From: Candidatus Woesearchaeota archaeon
GTDB taxonomy: Archaea > Nanobdellota > Nanobdellia > Woesearchaeales > UBA525
NCBI GenBank assembly: GCA_018221165.1
Contig: JAAOYD010000109.1
Span: 1-6,059 of the forward strand
Direction: 5' to 3'
DNA: 6,059 nucleotides
Notes under the pieces: generated by a model
What the model saw: the letters and a program-made list of their open reading frames with translations, nothing else
What the model was told of the DNA's origin: nothing
Databases searched by the model: none
Position numbers and translations under genes: made by a program
Shown here: positions 1 to 5,896 of the stretch, piece by piece
How the letters are laid out: each line of letters begins with the position of its first letter
Position numbering within the stretch: the first letter of the stretch is position 1

Positions 1-1
1 G

Positions 2-76
2 GCCCCTGTAGTGTAGTCCGGCCAATCATACTGCCCTCTCGAGGCAGTGACTCGGGTTCGAATCCCGGCGGGGGCA
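2..76 (+). tRNA. tRNA-Glu, anticodon CUC
   Basis: The full cloverleaf can be drawn. The 7-bp acceptor stem pairs 2-8 with 69-75, with A76 as discriminator. The anticodon stem pairs 31-35 with 43-47 around a 7-nt loop at 36-42, giving anticodon CTC at 38-40, which reads GAG. The T stem pairs 52-56 with 64-68 around a TTCGAAT loop. No CCA is encoded, as is usual in many archaea. The D-arm sequence is the one common to archaeal tRNA-Glu. The gene starts at the second base of the window, so its promoter lies outside. Only 25 nt separate it from the preferred start of the phosphoesterase, with no usable TATA box in between, so the two are probably co-transcribed and the mRNA 5' end may be made by tRNase Z. 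Confidence 0.97.
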
Positions 77-91
77 GTTATCTTTTATTAT

Positions 92-95
92 GAGG
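92..95 (+). promoter_or_regulatory. Shine-Dalgarno GAGG that decides the phosphoesterase start
   Basis: GAGG at 92-95 lies 6 nt before the ATG at 102, a normal spacing. The longer in-frame candidate, ATG at 90, overlaps this motif and has no Shine-Dalgarno of its own, so the start at 102 is preferred. Confidence 0.6.
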
Positions 96-101
96 AATAC
101 C

Positions 102-1154
102 ATGCCCATCACGAAAAAAGAGCTAAAAGAGATCAAGGACGCGCTTGACGCGTCAGCTAGACCATTATTCTTGTTTGATGACGATTGTGATGGCACAACG
201 TCGTTTGTCCAATTGTATAAGTACAAGAAGGAAGGAAAAGGCGTGCCTGTAAAAGCCTCTCCTGTTGTGGATGAGAAATACGTCCGCAAAGTTGAGGAGT
301 ATCAGCCAGATCTCGTCTTCATTGTTGACAAACCGGTTGTGAAACCTGAGTTCTTCGACAAGGTGAAGACGCCAATCATCTGGCTCGACCACCACAAACC
401 GATGGATGTCAAGCGCTGGAGCAATGTCAAATGCTACAATCCGCGCATCCATGATGACGAAGACAATCTTCCTGCGACCTACTGGTGTTACAAAGTAACT
501 GGCGGACCCTTATGGTTGGCAACTGTTGGTGCGGTGGCGGACTGGCACGTTCCTGACTACATCAAAGAGTTCGAGAAAGAATACAAGGACTTATTGCCGC
601 CGAAATATAAGAAAGTTGAAGATTTATTGTTTAATCCAAAGAGCGGCGTTGGGAAACTGGCGCGCATCATCAGTTTTAATCTCAAAGGCACAGTGCAGGA
701 AACCATGAAATCGGTTTTGGTGTTGACTCGGATTGAGACTCCCTACGAGATTCTGAATCAGACCACGCCACGCGGCAAGTATCTGTACAAGAAGTACAAG
801 CGATTGGCGGATAAGTATCATGCGCTGTTGGAACGGGCGAAGGCAGCGTTCGATGAGAATGAGAAAGTACTGATATTCACCTATGAAGACGACCAGATGA
901 GTTTAACTTCTGACCTAAGTAACGAGCTCTTGTATCTTTTTCCCGAGCAGTTGATTATGATTGCGCGGCGACACAACGGCGAGTACAAGTATAGTCTACG
1001 GAGCGCTGGCAAGTATGAGATTCCACTTCTCTTAGAGAAGGCCTTGAAAGGCGTTGAAGGCTATGGTGGCGGACACACCTATGCTTGCGGTGGCTGCGTC
1101 GCTGAGAAGGACGACGAGAAGTTTGTGAAAGCGATTAAACGTTTACTGAAGTGA
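102..1154 (+). CDS. DHH-DHHA1 family phosphoesterase (RecJ/NrnA-like)
   Basis: This is a 350-residue DHH superfamily enzyme (354 if ATG 90 is used). The family hydrolyses phosphodiester bonds in single-stranded nucleic acid, short oligonucleotides or cyclic dinucleotides using two Mn ions. Numbering from the ATG at 102, motif I is DDDCDG with D26, D28 and D30, motif II is D76 after a VFIV strand, motif III is DHH at 96-98, and motif IV is D147 in AVAD. A helical linker spans roughly 155-250. The C-terminal DHHA1 substrate domain carries SLRS at 298-301 and GGGH at 322-325 followed by ACGG. All expected catalytic residues are present. It is much shorter than bacterial RecJ and close in size to NrnA and to the compact archaeal DHH proteins. 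It lies between tRNA genes, and its stop codon overlaps tRNA-Leu by two bases. Exonuclease or nanoRNase activity is likely, but the exact substrate cannot be read from the sequence. Confidence 0.93.
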   Translation: MPITKKELKEIKDALDASARPLFLFDDDCDGTTSFVQLYKYKKEGKGVPVKASPVVDEKYVRKVEEYQPDLVFIVDKPVVKPEFFDKVKTPIIWLDHHKPMDVKRWSNVKCYNPRIHDDEDNLPATYWCYKVTGGPLWLATVGAVADWHVPDYIKEFEKEYKDLLPPKYKKVEDLLFNPKSGVGKLARIISFNLKGTVQETMKSVLVLTRIETPYEILNQTTPRGKYLYKKYKRLADKYHALLERAKAAFDENEKVLIFTYEDDQMSLTSDLSNELLYLFPEQLIMIARRHNGEYKYSLRSAGKYEIPLLLEKALKGVEGYGGGHTYACGGCVAEKDDEKFVKAIKRLLK

Positions 1155-1236
1155 GGGAGTGCCGCAGTGGTCAACCGGGCTAGGTTCAGAGCCTAGTAGC
1201 TTAGTGCTTACGCGGGTTCGAACCCCGTCTCCCTCA
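1153..1236 (+). tRNA. tRNA-Leu, anticodon CAG
   Basis: This is a class II tRNA with a long variable arm. The acceptor stem pairs 1153-1159 with 1229-1235, with A1236 as discriminator. The D stem is CCG (1162-1164) with CGG (1176-1178), and the D loop contains GG at 1169-1170. The anticodon stem 1180-1184/1192-1196 closes a loop with CAG at 1187-1189, which reads CUG. A short variable arm pairs AGC 1198-1200 with GCT 1206-1208. The T stem is 1212-1216/1224-1228 with a TTCGAAC loop. No CCA is encoded. The first two bases, G1153 and A1154, are also the last two of the upstream TGA stop. There is no clear promoter, so the tRNA probably comes from the same transcript as the phosphoesterase. Confidence 0.97.
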
Positions 1237-1239
1237 TGA

Positions 1240-1310
1240 GCACTTGTGGTGTAGTGGTATCATTCAAGGTTCCCAACCTTGCGACCCGGGTTCAAGTCCC
1301 GGCAGGTGCA
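1240..1310 (+). tRNA. tRNA-Gly, anticodon CCC
   Basis: The acceptor stem pairs 1240-1246 with 1303-1309 (one G-U pair), with A1310 as discriminator. The anticodon stem 1265-1269/1277-1281 closes the loop TTCCCAA, so the anticodon is CCC at 1272-1274 and reads GGG. The T arm has a TTCAAGT loop. It begins three bases after tRNA-Leu ends, so the two must be cut apart from one precursor. No CCA is encoded. A T tract follows directly. Confidence 0.97.
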
Positions 1311-1315
1311 TTTTT
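1311..1315 (+). terminator. Oligo-T terminator of the tRNA/phosphoesterase unit
   Basis: Five T residues directly follow the discriminator base of tRNA-Gly, and then TCT-rich DNA and a new promoter appear. T tracts without a required hairpin are the usual archaeal intrinsic terminators, and the position just after the last tRNA fits. Confidence 0.6.
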
Positions 1316-1332
1316 CTAGTACAATAAAAATG

Positions 1333-1340
1333 TTTATAAA
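1333..1340 (+). promoter_or_regulatory. TATA box of the envelope operon
   Basis: TTTATAAA is centred about 26 nt before the GTG at 1363, preceded by an A-rich BRE-like stretch (AATAAAAATG, 1323-1332). In archaea a TATA box at this distance puts transcription start at or within a base or two of the start codon, so the first gene is expected to be leaderless. This is the only good promoter before the four following genes. Confidence 0.75.
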
Positions 1341-1362
1341 TCCCCTTTCTTGAAAAGCTTCT

Positions 1363-3087
1363 GTGGCTGTTGCTGACGATATGAATAAGCTTGGGAAGAA
1401 CCAAGTTGCTCTTGACCAAAGCTTCAAATTCTTGCAGAAGAAGGTTAACGCGCTGGAGAAACGTGTTGTTGTCCTTGAAGGAGGAAACGCTTATGAGGAG
1501 CCAGTTGAGGAAAAGGCAACTGTCAAAGCTGAAAGCTCAAAGGAGTCCTCAAAACCCATTGAAAATCTCGGGTTCAAAATCTTTGGTGGAGTTGGGTTCA
1601 TGCTCATCTTGCTTGGTATCTTCTTTCTCTATCGCTTCGCGGTCGATGAAGGCTGGATTGGCATCATGGGACGTATTGTCCTCGGTATTTTCTTCTCTCT
1701 TGCGATTCTACTCGCGGCGGAAATTATCAGAGGAAGAGGCTATGCAAAATTCTCGCAACTGCTCACTGGTGGTGGGCTAGCACTCCTTTATTTTACGTTC
1801 TTCGCGACCTATTACTTTGAACAATATAGAGAACACTTGGGAATGAGTCTCGAACTGAATACAATCCTCCTCACTGCCGTTCTTATTGTGGCAGTATTGC
1901 TCTCGCTCCGCCATGACTCAATGATACTTGCAGGAACTTCCTTCCTCTTTGGTTATATTTCGGCTTTCCTCCTTAGTCTTGCTGACGGTGCAGGCTTCAC
2001 AATGCTGTTCTACGCACTCCTCCTCTCAGTGGGTATGGCTATTGTTCTCTGGAAGAAGAACTGGCCTCTTGGTGCTTACCCAGTAATTGCTTCGTATGTT
2101 CTCTACGCAATATTCTTTGTGTCAGAACGACTCTTACGATACAGCCCTGATAAGTCAGTTCCTGATGTGGTCGTTCCTGGTTTCATATACCTCATCGCGT
2201 TCTGGCTTCTCTTTAGTATACTCAGTCTCGTCCTTAAGGATGATGAGTTACACATACAAAACATCCTCATCGCGGTCGCCAACGCCTTCGTCTTCTTTGG
2301 CTTTGGCATTGCACTTATCTGGAAATATTGGCATTCATGGAGAGGAATTTTTGTTATTATCATAGCTGGTGTCTACCTTATCATGGCTGGAATAGCGAAA
2401 CAACGAGAACTCAAGAACCTCTTTGAGACACTTTTTGTCCTCGCAGTCACATTCCTCACTATTACTATTCCTGTGCAGCTCCAAGGCGCCTGGATTACTG
2501 TCGCTTGGGCACTTGAAGGACTCTTCCTCATGCGAAGTAGCGTTAATCTCAAGAATAAGGGCCTTGCGGTTCTTTCTTACGTTCTTATCGCCCTCGCTAC
2601 ATTCCGTGTTCTCTTCTGGGACTCGCACGCATTAGATTATGGGTGGAGAACCTTTAGCTTCCTTGCTGTTATTGCAGCCTATTTCGCAACAGTATACTTC
2701 CAGGATGAGGATAATGCGATGAAAGGACTGCTCTTAGTAGGAGGAACAATCGTGCTTACGGTCTTCCTCGCTGTTGAAATCCTCGATCCAAAAGGCCTCT
2801 TTACTACGTGGAGTGAGAATGCTCGTATGGTTCTTTGCTCAGTTGCATGGGCGGTAGAATCTGTTGTCCTTATCGTTGCGGGCTTCATCAACCGTTCCAA
2901 AGTTTTCAGAGTTGTTGGACTTGTTCTCTTTGGCATAGTTATTGTGAAGATACTCCTCCTTGACCTCGGTTCCCTCAATGATATTTCACGCACCATCGTC
3001 ACCATCCTTGTCGGGATTATTGCGCTTGTTGCTTCCTTTGTCTACGTAAAGAACAAGGATAAGATTAAAGCGTTCTTGGAGGAATGA
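1363..3087 (+). CDS. DUF2339-type polytopic membrane protein
   Basis: The product has 574 residues. Residues 14-40 look like a short coiled coil, and 41-68 form a hydrophilic Glu/Lys/Ser linker. From about 70 to 562 there is an almost unbroken series of roughly 18 hydrophobic segments. Features typical of DUF2339 are present: the GWIG...GRI.LG stretch after the first segment (97-108), the GRGYAKFSQLLTGGGLALLY region (124-143), WITVAWALEGLFL (377-389), and a second AWAVESVVLIVAG copy (495-507) followed by FRVVGL, KILLLDL and SRTIV near the C-terminus. The family is widespread and its biochemical role is unknown; no catalytic residues are obvious. The GTG at 1363 is preferred because the TATA box places the transcript start there and neither it nor the ATG at 1381 has a Shine-Dalgarno. 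It leads a four-gene operon, so it may handle or assemble the surface proteins encoded downstream, which is inference. Confidence 0.88.
   Translation: MAVADDMNKLGKNQVALDQSFKFLQKKVNALEKRVVVLEGGNAYEEPVEEKATVKAESSKESSKPIENLGFKIFGGVGFMLILLGIFFLYRFAVDEGWIGIMGRIVLGIFFSLAILLAAEIIRGRGYAKFSQLLTGGGLALLYFTFFATYYFEQYREHLGMSLELNTILLTAVLIVAVLLSLRHDSMILAGTSFLFGYISAFLLSLADGAGFTMLFYALLLSVGMAIVLWKKNWPLGAYPVIASYVLYAIFFVSERLLRYSPDKSVPDVVVPGFIYLIAFWLLFSILSLVLKDDELHIQNILIAVANAFVFFGFGIALIWKYWHSWRGIFVIIIAGVYLIMAGIAKQRELKNLFETLFVLAVTFLTITIPVQLQGAWITVAWALEGLFLMRSSVNLKNKGLAVLSYVLIALATFRVLFWDSHALDYGWRTFSFLAVIAAYFATVYFQDEDNAMKGLLLVGGTIVLTVFLAVEILDPKGLFTTWSENARMVLCSVAWAVESVVLIVAGFINRSKVFRVVGLVLFGIVIVKILLLDLGSLNDISRTIVTILVGIIALVASFVYVKNKDKIKAFLEE
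3078..3082 (+). promoter_or_regulatory. Shine-Dalgarno GGAGG for the three-segment membrane protein
   Basis: GGAGG lies inside the last codons of the DUF2339 gene. It is 7 nt before GTG 3090, an ideal spacing, but only 1 nt before ATG 3084, which is too close. It therefore favours the GTG start and indicates translational coupling. Confidence 0.65.
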
Positions 3088-3089
3088 TT

Positions 3090-3506
3090 GTGGACATTCC
3101 TGAGATAGGTTCTATCAATCCGGAAGAAAAAACTGACCCGGAAGCAGCACCGAGTAAGCAAGTACCTGTTACTCAACCAGCAACTGGATTCTTCAGCTTT
3201 CATCGAGGACAGAACTATTACACAAGTACTGGCCGGAAAGTTGTTGATTTCTTTGTAGGGTTGTTACTACTGGTGATAATTAGCTTTCTCTTTAATTTTG
3301 TGCCACACGTTTTCAGATCAGTGTTCATGATACCTTCCATAGGTTTCTCGATATTTTCACTTCTTCTTTATCCATTATATATCGCAGGAATCATCTTCAG
3401 TTTTCTTTACGGCAGAAAATGGTTTGCAATAGGCATGCTTGTCAATATATGTATTTCCATCCTTTTGTTGATACTGACAGTTGCATTCTTCCTCATGATG
3501 TGGTGA
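3090..3506 (+). CDS. Small three-segment membrane protein, unknown function
   Basis: The product has 138 residues from GTG 3090, or 140 from the overlapping ATG at 3084 (an ATGA junction with the previous stop). I do not recognise the family. Numbered from the GTG, the first 45 or so residues are polar and rich in Pro, Glu and Thr and probably face one side of the membrane. Three hydrophobic segments follow at about 51-70, 83-106 and 111-136, with GRK motifs before the first and third (48-50, 108-110). The protein ends directly after the last segment in MMW. There are no cysteines suggesting metal binding and no catalytic signature. Its coupling to the DUF2339 gene upstream and the secreted repeat protein downstream suggests a subunit or accessory of the same envelope complex. 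The GTG start rests on Shine-Dalgarno spacing; the coding call itself is firm. Confidence 0.8.
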   Translation: MDIPEIGSINPEEKTDPEAAPSKQVPVTQPATGFFSFHRGQNYYTSTGRKVVDFFVGLLLLVIISFLFNFVPHVFRSVFMIPSIGFSIFSLLLYPLYIAGIIFSFLYGRKWFAIGMLVNICISILLLILTVAFFLMMW

Positions 3507-3507
3507 T
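3502..3507 (+). promoter_or_regulatory. Shine-Dalgarno-like GGTGAT before the repeat protein
   Basis: GGTGAT overlaps the previous stop codon and lies 3 nt before ATG 3511. It matches the 3' part of the extended archaeal signal (GGAGGTGATC), for which a short remaining spacing is expected. It supports the start at 3511. Confidence 0.5.
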
Positions 3508-3510
3508 ACG

Positions 3511-5142
3511 ATGAAACAAATCCTCTGCCTCGTGGCTCTACTCTTGCTCTTACCGACAGCTCTCGCTTTCTCTTCTGAGAATTGGCGTTATGTACAAACG
3601 ATTGGCGTGTCAGATGGGACTGATGAGCCAGTAAGACTCACACTCGATCCAAGCTTACTTGCGCACGCGCAACTCAACGGTGCTGATCTTAGAGTAACTG
3701 AAAATACGAATGAGATACCCTTCAAATTATCACTCGAAGGAACTGCTGAACAGCAACGACCAATTACAGGTTTCACAACATCATCCACTCGTCCTAATTT
3801 CCGCTCAGTTTCTTACATACCAAGCAACATGATGGATGGGGACACTTCCAGTTACTTCCAAGCTGATGCGGCCGTCGACGGAAATGTCTCCTGGATAGTC
3901 GCGGATCTTGGCGCTTCGTTGTTAAGTACAGAAGCACGGTTCACAATGAACGACAACACTGGACGCTTTATTTCTGTTCAAGTTGAAGGAAGTAATGACA
4001 AAGCCTCTTGGAGTTTGCTAAAACAAAAGGCAAAAACAGGTTCAGCTGTTTCCTATGCGCCAAGCACCTTTCGCTATGTTCGATTCACACTTTGGCATAC
4101 TGGCAATCTTGTTGTGAATGAACTTGATGTCTTTGGTGAGAGTAGTGGCTGGCTTCTCTTCAAAGCAAGCCCCGGACGCAACTATAATTTGTTCTATGGA
4201 AATACGCAAGCAATAATGCCAAAATACAATCTTGACGGACTATATACAATCGCAACTACACCAACAGTCTATGCTCTTGGTGAATACGTGAACTTTGCTT
4301 ACAACGACGACGGTGATGATGATGGTGCGGGTGCCAATGATAATTGTCCCGCTCTTAATAATCCTGACCAGCGAGATAGCGATAATGACGGTTTAGGTGA
4401 TGCTTGTGACAACTGTCCTTCCGTTTCTAACAAAGCACAAGGTGACCGCGATCACGATGGTGTAGGTGACGCTTGCGATAACTGCGCTTCACTCTATAAC
4501 CCGAATCAATACGATGATGACTTCGATGGTGTTGGTTGGGCTTGTGATGACCAAGACCGTGATGGTGTGGCTAATAGTAAGGATAATTGCCTTGCAGGAA
4601 GTAACCGCGATCAACAAGATGTCGACAGAAATGGCGTCGGTGATGTCTGCGAAGATGATGATGGTGACGGTGTGGCAAACTACTTGGATAATTGTCCTGA
4701 AGCTGCGAATGCTGACCAAGCAGATACAGATGTTGATGTTAATGGTAATGCTGATGGTGTCGGTGATGTTTGCGACAACTGTGTCGCGGTCAAGAACACT
4801 AATCAACGCGATACTGATAAAGATGGGATTGGTGACGCATGTGAAGAGAATGACGGTGATGGTATTGCGGATACTCTGGACAACTGCCCCACTGTGGCGA
4901 ATGCTGACCAAGTTGACTGGGACAAGGACGGTTTAGGCGATGCTTGTGACAACTGTCCTGAACACAAGAACGCAAACCAACGTGATATTGATGGCGATGG
5001 ACTTGGAGATGTATGTGATGGGGAGGAGAGTAGGCTTCTCGAGCAGAAATGGGTAGTTTGGCCCGTTATTATCTTGGCGGTAATCATTCTTGGTTTCTTT
5101 GCTTTCAGAATGTATCAACAGCCTCCTGGTGGGAAAGAATGA
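3511..5142 (+). CDS. Secreted membrane-anchored protein with F5/8C-like domain and eight TSP3 repeats
   Basis: The product has 543 residues. Residues 1-19 are a Sec signal peptide (MKQ, a Leu-rich core, ALA cleavage before F20). Residues 23-80 form a beta-rich domain with a GADLRV...IPF pattern seen at the start of DUF3999/DUF2341-type surface proteins. Residues about 100-210 look like a discoidin (F5/8 type C) domain: MMDGDTSS, WIVADLG, FRYVRF and a closing NELDVFG. A YNLFYGN strand follows at 225-231. Residues 277-503 hold eight thrombospondin type 3 repeats rich in DxDxDGxGD, which bind calcium and are joined by disulfides. A single membrane helix at about 514-534 and a short basic tail anchor the C-terminus. 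Together these give an extracellular calcium-stiffened stalk carrying a possible glycan- or surface-binding head. The start is fixed by the signal peptide and the 4-nt gap from the previous gene. An adhesin or cell-contact role is inferred from the domains; the ligand is unknown. Confidence 0.92.
   Translation: MKQILCLVALLLLLPTALAFSSENWRYVQTIGVSDGTDEPVRLTLDPSLLAHAQLNGADLRVTENTNEIPFKLSLEGTAEQQRPITGFTTSSTRPNFRSVSYIPSNMMDGDTSSYFQADAAVDGNVSWIVADLGASLLSTEARFTMNDNTGRFISVQVEGSNDKASWSLLKQKAKTGSAVSYAPSTFRYVRFTLWHTGNLVVNELDVFGESSGWLLFKASPGRNYNLFYGNTQAIMPKYNLDGLYTIATTPTVYALGEYVNFAYNDDGDDDGAGANDNCPALNNPDQRDSDNDGLGDACDNCPSVSNKAQGDRDHDGVGDACDNCASLYNPNQYDDDFDGVGWACDDQDRDGVANSKDNCLAGSNRDQQDVDRNGVGDVCEDDDGDGVANYLDNCPEAANADQADTDVDVNGNADGVGDVCDNCVAVKNTNQRDTDKDGIGDACEENDGDGIADTLDNCPTVANADQVDWDKDGLGDACDNCPEHKNANQRDIDGDGLGDVCDGEESRLLEQKWVVWPVIILAVIILGFFAFRMYQQPPGGKE
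4339..5019 (+). repeat. Array of eight thrombospondin type 3 (TSP3) repeat units
   Basis: Each unit follows DNCP..xNxxQ.D.D.DG.GD.CD. The 16 cysteines lie at residues 279/299, 302/322, 325/345, 360/380, 395/421, 424/444, 459/479 and 482/502. The spacing within a unit is 20 residues in seven units and 26 in the fifth. Between units the gap is 3 residues, or 15 where an extra DxDGxA linker is inserted (before units 4, 5 and 7). At the DNA level the units are related but diverged, except for short near-identical patches such as 4387-4419 and 4927-4959. Confidence 0.93.
5128..5133 (+). promoter_or_regulatory. Shine-Dalgarno-like GGTGGG before the lipoprotein
   Basis: GGTGGG lies 5 nt before ATG 5139, inside the final codons of the repeat protein. 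With the lipoprotein signal peptide that begins at 5139, it supports this start over the longer open frame that begins at 5049. Confidence 0.45.
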
Positions 5143-5840
5143 GATTAGTTGTCTTATTCGTGCTCTTGCTACTTGTAACGAGTTGTACTTGGGAGGAATT
5201 TATCTCAGGTGGTGTGCAGGATAAGCAGGTAATTAGGGAACCTATGCAGGAACCAGCCATTCCTCGTGCCTCGGTTCAAGAAAAGGTTCAACCTTCAACT
5301 GATACGCCTATAGTTGTTATACCTCCAGAATCCACTCCTACGTCCACTCCTTGTTTCGGCTTGTCTATGGTGTGGAGTGGAATGAACCGTGACGACACCT
5401 ACACCCCTGTGACTGATGCTTGTGATGGCTATCGTTGTCTTATGGGTTCGGATGTTACACCCCAATGTTATGCCACTTCTAACTGTGATGCGGGATGTAG
5501 GGGGGACTGTGTTTCTGTAGCTTCATGGAAGAGTCTGTGTCGCAATGCAGTTCCAGAACCTGTTCCTGAGCCTATTCCTCAGAAAACGGTCCCTCTCGAG
5601 CCCTTACCTGAAATAAAAGAACCAGCAGAACCCACTTGCGTCGACAGCGATGGGGAAGACCTTTATTCCCAGGGTTTTACCCTATACACTGAATCTTCTG
5701 GTGAGGAACATCGAATCTATGATTCTTGTGATGGGGATCATATTCACGAACGATTATGCCTCGAAGACACGCCAGAATACAACGATTATCGTCGCACTAT
5801 TTGCCCTATGGGTTGTCGTGACGGCGCTTGTATCCGTTGA
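5139..5840 (+). CDS. Cys-rich two-module lipoprotein
   Basis: The product has 233 residues from the ATG at 5139, which overlaps the previous stop as ATGA. It begins MRLVV, then a Leu/Val core and the lipobox VTSC with C16, so it should be exported and lipid-anchored. The open frame extends upstream to 5049, but that part lies inside the previous gene and would bury the signal peptide. After a Pro/Glu/Thr-rich stretch (about 33-71), module 1 holds eight cysteines (72, 95, 100, 110, 116, 120, 124, 134). A Pro/Glu linker (138-166) follows, then module 2 with six cysteines (167, 197, 207, 222, 226, 231) in the pattern CVDSDG...DSCDGD...C...CPMGC.DGAC. From memory, this second pattern recurs in surface proteins of DPANN archaea. 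The even cysteine number in each module suggests full disulfide pairing outside the cell. The binding target is unknown. It is the last gene of the operon, just before a T-tract terminator. Confidence 0.85.
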   Translation: MRLVVLFVLLLLVTSCTWEEFISGGVQDKQVIREPMQEPAIPRASVQEKVQPSTDTPIVVIPPESTPTSTPCFGLSMVWSGMNRDDTYTPVTDACDGYRCLMGSDVTPQCYATSNCDAGCRGDCVSVASWKSLCRNAVPEPVPEPIPQKTVPLEPLPEIKEPAEPTCVDSDGEDLYSQGFTLYTESSGEEHRIYDSCDGDHIHERLCLEDTPEYNDYRRTICPMGCRDGACIR

Positions 5841-5858
5841 TGTTCTTGCAGGCAATTC

Positions 5859-5865
5859 TTTTTTT
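5859..5865 (+). terminator. T7 terminator of the envelope operon
   Basis: Seven consecutive T residues lie 18 nt after the lipoprotein stop with no strong hairpin before them. This is the expected form of an archaeal intrinsic terminator, and a new promoter follows about 50 nt later. Confidence 0.65.
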
Positions 5866-5896
5866 CAATATAGAAAATAATTATAGTCTCACTGTT

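Noticed and set aside
83..90. TTTTATTA as a TATA box for the phosphoesterase
   Set aside because: It is only about 12-16 nt from the preferred start at 102, far too close to direct a transcript that includes the Shine-Dalgarno and start codon; it may only be an AT-rich spacer or weak T tract.
26..289. Minus-strand open frames over the tRNA-Glu and phosphoesterase region and other antisense frames in the window
   Set aside because: They have no recognisable domains, lie opposite well-supported genes, and have no promoter or ribosome binding site.
1131..1145. AT-rich GATTAAACGTTTA as an internal promoter for tRNA-Leu
   Set aside because: It is less than 20 nt from the tRNA 5' end and lies in conserved coding sequence; the match to a TATA box is poor.
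4466..4936. Long open frames on both strands inside the TSP3 region (4466-4936 plus, 4489-4911 minus)
   Set aside because: They are produced by the repeated GAT/GGT-rich codons of the TSP3 units; their translations are low-complexity Met/Val/Thr or Ile/Thr runs, and the main frame has full domain support.
4339..5019. Possible CRISPR or other DNA-level repeat array
   Set aside because: The units are protein repeats with diverged DNA, no constant repeat and no unique spacers of regular length.
5049..5840. Longer 263-residue reading of the lipoprotein gene starting at 5049
   Set aside because: The first 90 nt lie inside the repeat protein gene, and the extra 30 residues precede a clear lipoprotein signal peptide with its own ATGA overlap and Shine-Dalgarno-like site at 5128-5133.
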